In this document: one piece after another, positions 16,176-24,717 of the stretch
How positions within the stretch are numbered: position 1 is the stretch's first letter
Layout: every line of letters starts with the position of its first letter
Translations under genes and position numbers: made by a program
DNA from: HGM11368 sp051883395
GTDB lineage: Bacteria; Bacillota; Clostridia; Christensenellales; UBA3700
NCBI GenBank assembly: GCA_051883395.1
Contig: JBJETQ010000028.1
Span: forward strand, 1 to 57,730
Direction of reading: 5' to 3'
Length of the DNA stretch: 57,730 bases
Notes under the pieces: generated by a model
Databases searched by the model: none
Told to the model about the DNA's origin: nothing
What the model saw: only the letters and a program-made list of their open reading frames with translations

Positions 16176-17308
16176 GAGAAAAACTCGTGATATGTACCGA
16201 CAGGCTCAATTGTTCTCGTCTCATCAATCAGATGAAGACGGAGAAGATTGACCTGTACGACCTGACTTTGAAGCAGGAAGAACTGACGTTTACCGTTTAC
16301 GGCAAGGACGCAGACAAATGTATCGAAGTGTTGGAGAGCAAAAAAAGGCCGTACAAAGTGGTGTCGCAAAGGCGTAAAAAATCTTGGAAAAAATTGCTGA
16401 TTGAACACCTTGTATCGGGTTTTTCGTGGATTTTGGTTATTGCTACCATTGTCGTGGCAAGCAGATTTTGCTATGCGGTGGACATCAATACCGACGATAT
16501 TGCATTGAAAAATAAAGTGGAAGCAATATTGGAAAGCGAAGGTCTGGACGGCGTATTCAGGAAGTCGGCCGTGGACGAGAAAAGTCTGACAAGGGCGATT
16601 CTTGAAGGAACGGAAAATACCGCCTACGCCGACGTGGAATGGAAAGGGTGCAGACTGGTAATATCTCTCAAACAGGCACATGAACCCATGCAGGAAATAC
16701 CTTCTTACAGCGCTATATACGCATCGTGCGACTGCGTGATAACCAAAGTGCTGACGACGAGTGGAACGGCATTGGTCAAGGAAGGCGACAGGGTGGTCAA
16801 GGGACAAAAACTCATTGACGGATACATAGATCTCAAAGACCCTGCCGACCCGGAAAACGTAAGACAACCCGTCAAGGCTCAGGGAGTTGTCTACGGCAGA
16901 GTGTGGGAGAGCAGAAGACTCAACATAGCCGACAAATATATGGAAAACGTGAGAACGGGGGAAAGTGCGTTTGTCAGCGAAATAAGTATTGCAGGAATCG
17001 AATGGAATAGCAATAAGCAGATAGAGTTTGAGCGTTATGAAAAGGAAACGACGACAAAGACCTTCGGAAATCTTTTTCCAATAAGCGTGTCGAGAACAAC
17101 GTATTATGAGATAAAGACGGTGGAAAAGACCGTGGACAGAGCTTATATCGACAATTGTATAAGCCTTGCAAAAGTGGAGATGCAGTCGGGTTTTGGCGGC
17201 GATTGGAAAATCGTAGGCAGCTGGAATTTTGAAAAAAGACTGGACAATTTATATATAATAGATATATACTATGAATTAGAAATACCCGTGTGGTATGGGG
17301 AGGAATGA
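16172..17308 (+). CDS. yqfD: Sporulation protein YqfD
   Basis: A 378-residue membrane protein. The N-terminal cytoplasmic domain (RLNCSRLINQMKTEKIDLYDL) is followed by one membrane segment near residues 80-100 (SGFSWILVIATIVVASRF). A large extracytoplasmic part contains LKQAHEPMQEIPSYSAIYASCDCVITKVLTTSGTALVKEGDRVVKGQKLI, a biotinyl-lipoyl-like hairpin that is typical of YqfD (SpoIV family). In Bacillus the yqfCD pair is switched on by a sporulation sigma factor; that is known of the family, not shown here. It overlaps yqfC by 4 nt and phoH by 4 nt. Confidence 0.9.
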   Translation: MREKLVICTDRLNCSRLINQMKTEKIDLYDLTLKQEELTFTVYGKDADKCIEVLESKKRPYKVVSQRRKKSWKKLLIEHLVSGFSWILVIATIVVASRFCYAVDINTDDIALKNKVEAILESEGLDGVFRKSAVDEKSLTRAILEGTENTAYADVEWKGCRLVISLKQAHEPMQEIPSYSAIYASCDCVITKVLTTSGTALVKEGDRVVKGQKLIDGYIDLKDPADPENVRQPVKAQGVVYGRVWESRRLNIADKYMENVRTGESAFVSEISIAGIEWNSNKQIEFERYEKETTTKTFGNLFPISVSRTTYYEIKTVEKTVDRAYIDNCISLAKVEMQSGFGGDWKIVGSWNFEKRLDNLYIIDIYYELEIPVWYGEE

Positions 17309-18267
17309 TTATCGAAAAGACAATAGAAATTGCTGATTTGCAAGACGCTATGGCTCTGTGCGGAGTCAGAGACGAAAATCTCGATTATATGCGTGAAAAG
17401 TTTGGAATCGGCATAAGACTTTTTGGAAGCAATCTGACGTTGAGCGGAGACGAAAACGCTTGCGAGCGTGCCGCTGCGGTGATAGAATTGGTGCTGGATA
17501 AAGCCAGAAACAACAACGTCAACCGCAATCTTATAGATTTTGTTGCAGATATGATTGACAACGGAGACGGCGACAGATTTGACGAATTGACTCAACCTGT
17601 TGCCACTACGATAAAGGGCAAACCTATCAAGTGCAAGACTTACGGACAAGCTGCCTACGTCAAAGCCATCAACAACAATCCTATCGTATTCGGCGTGGGA
17701 CCTGCGGGTACCGGTAAGACTTATCTTGCGGTTGCGCTGGCGGTAATGGCTTTTAAAAATAAATCGGTTGAGAGAATTATTCTCACCCGTCCTGCCGTGG
17801 AAGCGGGAGAAAAATTGGGCTTTCTTCCGGGCGATCTGGGAGCTAAGGTGGACCCTTATCTCAGACCTTTGTACGACGCTTTGCAGGAGATGTTTGGACT
17901 GGAAACGTACAACAGACTGATGGAAAAGGGCGTGATTGAAATCGCTCCGCTGGCGTATATGAGAGGCAGAACGCTGTCAAACGCATTCATTATTCTCGAC
18001 GAAGCGCAAAACACCACGGGCGAACAGATGAAGATGTTTCTTACCCGTATGGGAGAAGGAAGTAAGATTGTCGTTACCGGCGACACCACTCAGATTGACC
18101 TGCCCAACAATAAGATAAGCGGACTGGTGGAAGCTACCGCTATTCTCAAAAATATCAAAGGAATAGCCATGGTAAACCTGACTTCCAAGGACGTGGTGAG
18201 ACACCCGTTGGTACAGGCTATTGTCAACGCTTACGAAAGAAGAACAAAAGGAGATTTGAATGACTGA
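17305..18267 (+). CDS. phoH: PhoH family ATPase
   Basis: A 320-residue cytoplasmic protein. Walker A is GPAGTGKTYLA near residue 138 and Walker B is FIILDEAQNTT near 232, with the family signature LTRPAVEAGEKLGFLPG between them. The N-terminal KH-like region precedes the ATPase. Family members are linked to RNA metabolism; the exact activity is not settled. It starts by ATGA overlap with yqfD, with GGGGAGG next to the start, and ends with an 8-nt overlap with the HD gene. Confidence 0.93.
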   Translation: MIIEKTIEIADLQDAMALCGVRDENLDYMREKFGIGIRLFGSNLTLSGDENACERAAAVIELVLDKARNNNVNRNLIDFVADMIDNGDGDRFDELTQPVATTIKGKPIKCKTYGQAAYVKAINNNPIVFGVGPAGTGKTYLAVALAVMAFKNKSVERIILTRPAVEAGEKLGFLPGDLGAKVDPYLRPLYDALQEMFGLETYNRLMEKGVIEIAPLAYMRGRTLSNAFIILDEAQNTTGEQMKMFLTRMGEGSKIVVTGDTTQIDLPNNKISGLVEATAILKNIKGIAMVNLTSKDVVRHPLVQAIVNAYERRTKGDLND

Positions 18268-19699
18268 TAAAAACAAACAAAGAGAAAACTGGATAAAAAC
18301 GGCTTATATCGCAGTATATATCGTCGTATCTTTGTTTACTGCCGCTATCGGTACTGCCTTGTTGCGTAAAGATATAAAGGCAATGGCGGAAGCAAAGACC
18401 GTTTTGCCTATTGCGGTGGGAATATTTGTGTGTTATCTGGCTATGATGATATACGTCAAGTATATTATCAACAAGGACAAGGATATTGAGTGTTCTTTGC
18501 TCAAAGCCAACCTTATAGTCATACCGACTATGTTTCTCAATATTCTGGCGTCGTGCGCCGTATATGCCTTCAATATGCCTTACGCTATGCCGATAGTTTT
18601 CAGCTCTCTCATAATTACTATGATGCTGAGACAGCGACTGGGAATAATGTGTACGCTGACTACGGCGGTAGGCTCGATTTTGCTGTGTTCTATGGCTACC
18701 GGCAATATAGAAGTTTACAACGTTATTGCCTTGGTTTCCGCTTCTCTTACGGGAATATTTATGATTTTCCTGATAAGACGCAGATATACAAGATTCCGTC
18801 TGACGTGGGGCACTATTCTCATAGCGATAGCTATGCTTCCGTTTACTTTTTTACTGGGGTTGGTACAAGGTATCAATTATGCAAAAGAAGCAATCGGACT
18901 GGCGCTGGAAACGTTTATCGGAAGTATGATAAGCATTGCGTCGTTTACGATAATGCTGCCTATATACGAATCGGTGTTCAGAATATGGACAGACTTCAAG
19001 TTGGCAGAGCTGTGTTCTTTTAATCAGCCTTTGCTCAAAAAGCTGAGAGAAGAAGCTTCCGGCACCTTTAATCATTCCATGATTGTTGCCAACCTTGCCG
19101 AAAATTGCGCTATCGCCATAGGAATAAATCCGTTTATGGCAAGAGCGTGCGCATATTTCCACGATATAGGCAAAATCAAAAATCCGCAATTTTTTGTGGA
19201 AAACCAGATGGACGGCTATAATCCGCATGACGAACTGATACCGGAAGTGAGCGCTAGCATGATTACCAGACACGTCGCCGACGGTACGGAAATTCTTAAA
19301 GAATACCGCATGCCTAACGAAGTCATCAAGGCGGCAGGCGAACACCACGGAGACAGCCCTGTGATGTACTTCTATCTCAAAGCCAAGGTCATCACCGAAG
19401 GCGAATTGGATATGAACGAATACAGATACGACAGCGATTTGCCTACTACGAAATACAGCGCAATCATTATGATTTGCGATGTCTGCGAAGCGGTGATAAG
19501 AAGCAAAACGCCAAACTCGGAAGAAGAACTGGACGAAGTGATTGGCGGAATTATCAGAGACAAGATGCTCGACGGTCAGTTCGACAACTGCGACTTGACC
19601 ATTCACGATATGGTTGTCATCAAGCAGACGATATGCAATATAATTCCTACGATGTTGCACAAACGTATCGACTACAACAAAGCTAAGGACAGAAGATAA
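18260..19699 (+). CDS. 7TM-HD family phosphohydrolase, PgpH/YqfF type lacking the extracellular domain
   Basis: A 479-residue protein (the usual YqfF/PgpH is about 700). There is one N-terminal helix (WIKTAYIAVYIVVSLF), then only a short loop before the multi-helix 7TM block, so the large extracellular domain (7TMR-HDED) is missing. The HD domain is complete: FNHSMIVANLAE, CAYFHDIGKIKNPQFF, ITRHVADG, GEHHGDSPVMYFYLKA. Relatives hydrolyse c-di-AMP. The position between phoH and ybeY is the expected one, so this is an orthologue that lost its sensor rather than another HD protein. SD: AAAGGAG. Confidence 0.9.
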   Translation: MTDKNKQRENWIKTAYIAVYIVVSLFTAAIGTALLRKDIKAMAEAKTVLPIAVGIFVCYLAMMIYVKYIINKDKDIECSLLKANLIVIPTMFLNILASCAVYAFNMPYAMPIVFSSLIITMMLRQRLGIMCTLTTAVGSILLCSMATGNIEVYNVIALVSASLTGIFMIFLIRRRYTRFRLTWGTILIAIAMLPFTFLLGLVQGINYAKEAIGLALETFIGSMISIASFTIMLPIYESVFRIWTDFKLAELCSFNQPLLKKLREEASGTFNHSMIVANLAENCAIAIGINPFMARACAYFHDIGKIKNPQFFVENQMDGYNPHDELIPEVSASMITRHVADGTEILKEYRMPNEVIKAAGEHHGDSPVMYFYLKAKVITEGELDMNEYRYDSDLPTTKYSAIIMICDVCEAVIRSKTPNSEEELDEVIGGIIRDKMLDGQFDNCDLTIHDMVVIKQTICNIIPTMLHKRIDYNKAKDRR

Positions 19700-20178
19700 T
19701 GCCGATAGAATTGTACGACGAAGTCGGCGGTAATATAGATACCGACTTAGTGAAGAAAATTTTCGATGCCACTCTTGCTCATTTTGGAATGAATGACGAC
19801 GTGGAAGTGGAAATTTGCATCGTGGACGAAGACACGATAAAAGAAGTAAACAAAAGTACCCGTGGAATAGAAAAAGTTACAGACGTATTGAGTTTTCCGA
19901 CTCTAACAGACGTTTTTCCTTTTGACAAAAACCGACATTCCGACGACATAAACCCCGACAGCGGCAGAGTGATGTTGGGAGAATTGATGCTGTGCGAAAA
20001 GCGTGCCAAGGAGCAGGCTCAGGAATATGGACACAGCGTCGAGAGAGAGTACGGATATCTCGTGTTACACGGATTGCTGCATTTGCTTGGGTTCGACCAT
20101 ATCGAAGAAAAAGACAAAGCAGAGATGAGAAGGCATGAAGAAGAAATTCTGGAAAGCCTTGGGATAGTGAGAGGTTGA
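19699..20178 (+). CDS. ybeY: Endoribonuclease YbeY
   Basis: A 159-residue rRNA maturation endonuclease. The zinc motif is H124-GLL-H128-LLGFD-H134. TDVLSFP near 61-67 is the second conserved block. It takes part in 16S rRNA 3' end processing and ribosome quality control. It overlaps the HD gene by one nt (TAATG). In many Firmicutes dgkA and cdd lie between ybeY and era; here era follows after one nt. Confidence 0.95.
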   Translation: MPIELYDEVGGNIDTDLVKKIFDATLAHFGMNDDVEVEICIVDEDTIKEVNKSTRGIEKVTDVLSFPTLTDVFPFDKNRHSDDINPDSGRVMLGELMLCEKRAKEQAQEYGHSVEREYGYLVLHGLLHLLGFDHIEEKDKAEMRRHEEEILESLGIVRG

Positions 20179-20179
20179 G

Positions 20180-21070
20180 ATGAAATCAGGATTTATTTCG
20201 GTAGTGGGCAAACCCAACGTGGGCAAGTCCACGCTTATCAATACGCTGGTGGGAGAAAAGGTTTCTATCGTAAGCTGGAAACCCCAGACTACCAGAGATA
20301 AAATTATAGGTATAGCCAACGGCGACGATTATCAGGCGGTGTTTGTTGACTGTCCGGGTGTTCATACTCCAAAAAACGCTCTCAGCGAATATATGATGAA
20401 GGCTGTGGTAAGCGCTGTGGACGGAGTGGACGTGTATATTTACGTGCTAGCATGCGGCAAACAGCTTGACGATACCGATATGAAGTATATACAAAAATTC
20501 GGTAAGAGCGGTATTCCGTTTTTTATCGTAATCAACAAGTGCGACGAAGTTAAGCCGGAAGCGATAGGCATGAAAATAGAAAGCCTTAAAGACGTGCAGG
20601 GAGTAAACGCCATTTTACCAATCAGCGCTCTGACGGGCAAGAACTGCGACCTTCTGCTTGAAGAAGTCGTCAAGGTTTTGCCGCAGGGACAAGCTTATTT
20701 CGATACCGATTCCTACACCGACAAGACGCTGAGATTTATGGTTGGGGAAATAGTAAGAGAAAAGGCGTTGCGATTGCTGGGAGACGAAGTTCCTTACGGA
20801 ATATGCGTGGTTGTCAACAAATACGAACAGCGAGACGACGGACTGGTGAGTATTGACGCCGATATAATCTGCGAGAAACAGCCGCATAAAGCCATCGTTA
20901 TCGGTAAGGGCGGTAGTATGATAAAGAAAATATCCACTATGGCAAGACAGGATATAGAAAAGTTGGTGGGGGACAAGGTCTTTCTCAATTTGTTTGTCAA
21001 AGTCAAGGAAAACTGGCGAGATAGCGCCAGCCTTGTAAACTTGATGGGATACAACGCAAAAGAAATTTAA
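20180..21070 (+). CDS. era: GTPase Era
   Basis: A 296-residue ribosome assembly GTPase. G1 is GKPNVGKST near 11-19, G2 includes PQTTRDKI, G3 is DCPGVH, and G4 is NKCD near 120. The C-terminal KH domain carries AIVIGKGGSMIKKI, which binds the 16S rRNA 3' end next to the region handled by YbeY. The start has GAGAGGTTGAG upstream, inside the end of ybeY. Confidence 0.97.
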   Translation: MKSGFISVVGKPNVGKSTLINTLVGEKVSIVSWKPQTTRDKIIGIANGDDYQAVFVDCPGVHTPKNALSEYMMKAVVSAVDGVDVYIYVLACGKQLDDTDMKYIQKFGKSGIPFFIVINKCDEVKPEAIGMKIESLKDVQGVNAILPISALTGKNCDLLLEEVVKVLPQGQAYFDTDSYTDKTLRFMVGEIVREKALRLLGDEVPYGICVVVNKYEQRDDGLVSIDADIICEKQPHKAIVIGKGGSMIKKISTMARQDIEKLVGDKVFLNLFVKVKENWRDSASLVNLMGYNAKEI

Positions 21071-21135
21071 TTTTTTTTCGTTTCGACGTATATTATCCGC
21101 TATCAGGCACATAACAAAGCCAAGGGGGAGAAACT

Positions 21136-21228
21136 ATGTCGGATATAGAAGATACTTTATGGCAATTGTTTGAAAGTACTGGACAAGTAAACTATTATTT
21201 GATGTACAAAGCAATAGGCAAAAAGTAA
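21136..21228 (+). CDS. YqzL-like small protein
   Basis: A 30-residue reading frame with a strong SD (AAGGGGGAG, spacing 5). The sequence (DTLWQLFESTGQVNYYLMYK) matches YqzL, the tiny protein found between era and recO in Bacilli and Clostridia (W..FE.TG....YL.YK pattern). The function is unknown. The position between era and recO is the expected one. It is too short for standard gene finders and could be missed. Confidence 0.8.
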   Translation: MSDIEDTLWQLFESTGQVNYYLMYKAIGKK

Positions 21229-21238
21229 ACGGAGTAGA

Positions 21239-21775
21239 ATGGACTATTTTGACGCAGACTGTTTGTGTCTGAGAACAATCGACTACAAGGACAACGACAA
21301 GTTGCTGACCCTGTACGCACCGGAGAAGGGCAAGATTTCCGCTGTTGCAAAAGGTTGTAAATCACCTAAGGCAAAGCTGAAATACGCCGCTTCTCCTCTT
21401 TGCTTCGGACATTACTATTTTTCAGTCAAGGGCGGAAGATACGTGCTGACGGGTTGCGATTGCTACGACAGCTTTTTTGACGTGATAAGCGACATGGAAA
21501 AGTATTGTTGCGCCATGGTAGTGGTTGAAACGTTGGACAAATGTCAGATGGAAGGTCAATACGAGCACGATTTGTACGTAAGTTGTCTCAACGCTTTGAG
21601 ACGGCTGAAAGGGCAGGTGGACAACGCAGAAGCATTTGCGGTAGAGTTCTTGGCTTCTGCCATTGAGCTGCTGGGTTATAAAAGACAGAAAATGAACCTG
21701 AAAGATACATACAACTTTTTTGACAAAGAGTTGGGCGTAAAGTTGAATTCTTTGCAAATGCTTATTAAATTGTAA
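21239..21775 (+). CDS. recO: DNA repair protein RecO, lacking the zinc-binding domain
   Basis: A 178-residue protein; RecO is usually 240-255. The N-terminal OB fold is present (CLCLRTIDYKDNDKLLTLYAPEKGKISAVAKGCK), and the middle helices follow (VVVETLDKCQMEG...). The cysteine cluster CxxC...CxxC expected after the AELLGY-like segment (here ELLGYKRQK) is absent. The end, FDKELGVKLNSLQML, resembles RecO's normal C-terminal helix, so the loss looks internal. The OB fold that loads RecA and binds SSB may still work. The stop codon lies within the terminator hairpin. The SD is ACGGAG. Confidence 0.85.
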   Translation: MDYFDADCLCLRTIDYKDNDKLLTLYAPEKGKISAVAKGCKSPKAKLKYAASPLCFGHYYFSVKGGRYVLTGCDCYDSFFDVISDMEKYCCAMVVVETLDKCQMEGQYEHDLYVSCLNALRRLKGQVDNAEAFAVEFLASAIELLGYKRQKMNLKDTYNFFDKELGVKLNSLQMLIKL

Positions 21776-21799
21776 AAGAAATTTTACAATTTTTTTATT
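21767..21799 (+). terminator. Terminator overlapping the recO stop
   Basis: AAATTGTAAAA (21767-21777) and TTTTACAATTT (21782-21792) are perfect arms around GAAA, with further T. The left arm contains the last codon and stop of recO. Confidence 0.9.
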
Positions 21800-21825
21800 T
21801 AATCAAAAATTATATAAATAAAGTC

Positions 21826-21854
21826 TTGAAAAAATTTTCCATTTCTTGTAATAT
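21826..21854 (+). promoter_or_regulatory. Promoter of ppdK
   Basis: TTGAAA (21826-21831), a 17-nt spacer and TAATAT (21849-21854). Confidence 0.65.
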
Positions 21855-21890
21855 GTAATTGTTAAGAAAAAACTTCTAAGGAGGCAAATA

Positions 21891-24554
21891 ATGGCTAAAT
21901 ATGTTTACCTTTTCAAAGAGGCAGACGGAGACAACAAAGCGTTGTTCGGCGGTAAAGGCGCAAACCTTGCAAAAATGACGTCTTGGGGTATGCCTGTACC
22001 ACAAGGCTTTACTATAACTACCGAAGCGTGCACAAAGTATTATGATGACGGAGAAACAATCGTTGACAGCGTCGTTGAAGAAATTTTCGACGCATTGGCA
22101 AAGGTTGAAGCCGACGCAGGTAAGAAATTCGGAGACGAAGAAAATCCTTTCCTTGTATCTGTAAGAAGCGGTGCAAGAGCGTCTATGCCGGGTATGATGG
22201 ATACCATTCTCAACCTGGGACTCAACGACGTATCGGTAAAAGGTCTTGCAAAAAAGACGGGCAATCCAAGATTCGCTTACGACTGTTACAGAAGATTTAT
22301 TCAGATGTTTTCCGACGTGGTTATGGGTTCTTCAAAATCGTCTTTTGAAAAGATTATCGACGAACTCAAAGAAGCTAAGGGCGTCAAACTCGATACCGAA
22401 CTGACAGCGGAAGATTTGCAGGAATTAATTGCAAAATTCAAACAATTCTATAAAGAAGACCAGGGACAGGAATTTCCGCAAGACCCTAAGGTACAACTTA
22501 TCGAAGCCGTTAAAGCCGTGTTCCGTAGCTGGAACAACCCAAGAGCTATCGTTTATCGTCGTATGAACGATATACCTGGTAGCTGGGGTACAGCAGTAAA
22601 CGTTCAATCGATGGTATTCGGTAATATGGGCGAAACGTCAGGTACCGGCGTTGCGTTTACGAGAGACCCTTCGACGGGCGAAAAGAGACTGTACGGCGAA
22701 TATCTTATGAACGCACAGGGCGAAGACGTGGTTGCAGGTATTCGTACCCCTATGACTATCGACCATCTGGCTCAGACCAACAAAGCCGTATATGAACAGT
22801 TTGTATCTATTGCCAACAGACTTGAAAAAGAAAACAAAGACATGCAGGATATGGAGTTTACTATCGAAGAAGGCAGACTTTATATGTTGCAGACCCGTAA
22901 CGGTAAACGTACCGCAAGAGCGGCAATCAAGATTGCGTGCGACCTTGTGGACGAAGGTATGATTACCGAGAAAGAAGCTTTGCTTAAAATCGAGCCTAAA
23001 CAACTCGACGCCTTGCTCCATCCGCAATTCAATGCAAAGGCTTTGAAGAGCGCTAAACCTATCGCATCGGGCTTGCCTGCATCTCCGGGAGCTGCTTGCG
23101 GTAAGGTTGCTTTTTCTGCCGAAGAAGCTGTACAAAGAGCAGCAGCCGGCGAAAAGGTTGTGCTTGTAAGATTGGAAACTTCTCCTGAAGACATCGAAGG
23201 TATGTATGCCGCACAAGGCGTGCTTACCGCTCGTGGCGGTATGACTTCTCACGCTGCCGTTGTAGCACGTGGTATGGGCGCTTGCTGCGTAGCAGGTTGC
23301 TCGGCACTCAAAATCGACGAAGAAAACAAGATTTTGTATATTGACGGAGTAAAATACACCACCGAAGATTATCTCTCTCTCGACGGTTCGACGGGTAACG
23401 TGTACGGCACCAAAATCGAAACGGAAGAAGCCAGCGTGAGCGGCGACTTTGCAAGAATTATGGAGTGGTCGGACAAGTATAGAGCTTTGAAGGTGAGAAC
23501 CAACGCCGACAATCCTACCGACGCCGCAGTTGCCGTTAAGTTTGGCGCAGAAGGTATAGGACTTTGCCGTACAGAGCATATGTTCTTTGCCGAAGACAGA
23601 ATTCCTGCAATAAGAGAAATGATAGTATCCAAGACCGAAGAAGCAAGAAGAAAGGCTTTGGCAAAACTGTTGCCAATGCAGAGAGAAGACTTTATCGGTA
23701 TATACGAAGCTATGGCAGGCAGACCTGTTACCATTCGTTTCCTTGACCCACCTCTCCATGAGTTTGTGCCACACAAGGACGAAGAAATTCAGGAACTCGC
23801 CGACAATATGGGCATGAGCTTTGAAGAACTTAAAGAAGTGGTTGAAGGCTTGAAAGAATTCAACCCTATGATGGGACACCGTGGTTGCCGTTTGAGCGTA
23901 ACTTATCCTGAAATTGCCGAGATGCAGACGCAAGCCGTTATCGAAGCGGCAATTGCCGTAGGCAAGAAGGGCATCAACGTAATTCCTGAGATTATGATTC
24001 CGCTCGTTGGCGAAGTGAAAGAGCTGAAATACGTCAAAGACGTGGTTGTTAAGACGGCGGAGAAGATTCTTGCCGACAACAACACTACGATGGAATACCA
24101 TATCGGTACGATGATCGAAATTCCAAGAGCTGCATTGACTGCCGACGAAATTGCAAAAGAAGCAGAATTCTTCTCCTTTGGTACCAACGACCTGACTCAG
24201 ATGACTTTCGGATTTTCTAGAGACGATGCAGGAAAGTTCCTTGGCGAATACTACGACAAGAAGATTTTTGAGTCCGACCCATTCGCAAGACTTGACCAGA
24301 TAGGCGTAGGAAGACTTGTCAAGATAGCTATCGACGGCGGTAAATCGACTCGTCCTGACATCAAGCTGGGTATATGCGGAGAGCATGGCGGAGACCCTTC
24401 GACTATCGAATTCTGCCACAACGTAGGTCTGACTTACGTATCCTGCTCGCCTTATCGTGTGCCTATCGCAAGATTGGCAGCCGCTCAGGCAAATATCATC
24501 AACCCAAGAATCAAACCGGAAGGTATGGCAACGAGATATTTGCAAGAAAACTAA
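21891..24554 (+). CDS. ppdK: Pyruvate, phosphate dikinase
   Basis: An 887-residue enzyme that interconverts pyruvate, ATP and Pi with PEP, AMP and PPi. The N-terminal ATP-grasp domain begins FKEADGDNKALFGGKGANLAKM. The swivelling phosphohistidine domain has GGMTSHAAVVARGMG with H454. The C-terminal TIM barrel has FGTNDLTQMTFGFSRDDAGKFL and GICGEHGGDP, the catalytic cysteine segment. It allows glycolysis or gluconeogenesis with PPi economy, common in anaerobic Clostridia. The SD is AAGGAGG. It has its own promoter and terminator. Confidence 0.97.
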   Translation: MAKYVYLFKEADGDNKALFGGKGANLAKMTSWGMPVPQGFTITTEACTKYYDDGETIVDSVVEEIFDALAKVEADAGKKFGDEENPFLVSVRSGARASMPGMMDTILNLGLNDVSVKGLAKKTGNPRFAYDCYRRFIQMFSDVVMGSSKSSFEKIIDELKEAKGVKLDTELTAEDLQELIAKFKQFYKEDQGQEFPQDPKVQLIEAVKAVFRSWNNPRAIVYRRMNDIPGSWGTAVNVQSMVFGNMGETSGTGVAFTRDPSTGEKRLYGEYLMNAQGEDVVAGIRTPMTIDHLAQTNKAVYEQFVSIANRLEKENKDMQDMEFTIEEGRLYMLQTRNGKRTARAAIKIACDLVDEGMITEKEALLKIEPKQLDALLHPQFNAKALKSAKPIASGLPASPGAACGKVAFSAEEAVQRAAAGEKVVLVRLETSPEDIEGMYAAQGVLTARGGMTSHAAVVARGMGACCVAGCSALKIDEENKILYIDGVKYTTEDYLSLDGSTGNVYGTKIETEEASVSGDFARIMEWSDKYRALKVRTNADNPTDAAVAVKFGAEGIGLCRTEHMFFAEDRIPAIREMIVSKTEEARRKALAKLLPMQREDFIGIYEAMAGRPVTIRFLDPPLHEFVPHKDEEIQELADNMGMSFEELKEVVEGLKEFNPMMGHRGCRLSVTYPEIAEMQTQAVIEAAIAVGKKGINVIPEIMIPLVGEVKELKYVKDVVVKTAEKILADNNTTMEYHIGTMIEIPRAALTADEIAKEAEFFSFGTNDLTQMTFGFSRDDAGKFLGEYYDKKIFESDPFARLDQIGVGRLVKIAIDGGKSTRPDIKLGICGEHGGDPSTIEFCHNVGLTYVSCSPYRVPIARLAAAQANIINPRIKPEGMATRYLQEN

Positions 24555-24581
24555 ATACAGGTAAGCAAAATTATACCAATC

Positions 24582-24615
24582 AAAAACCGAAACTCAAACG
24601 AGTTTCGGTTTTTTT
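24582..24615. terminator. Bidirectional terminator between convergent genes
   Basis: AAAAACCGAAACTC (24582-24595) and GAGTTTCGGTTTTT (24600-24613) form a 14-bp stem with AAAC as the loop. It carries T-runs on both strands and so serves both ppdK and the minus-strand GH2 gene. The rest up to the GH2 stop (24616-24717) holds nothing clear. Confidence 0.92.
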
Positions 24616-24717
24616 GACGGCAGATTGGTGATTGATATTGTCTGCCGTCAGCATGAGTCGGCGTTGTAAAGTTGTAGTTATTGTTCTCAGATGCGTCCTG
24701 TCGGCGAGAATGAATTA

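Noticed and set aside
22638..24545. Open frame of about 635 codons on the minus strand across ppdK
   Set aside because: It is a mirror of the codon bias of ppdK. It has no SD, no recognisable domain, and the plus-strand protein is clearly real.
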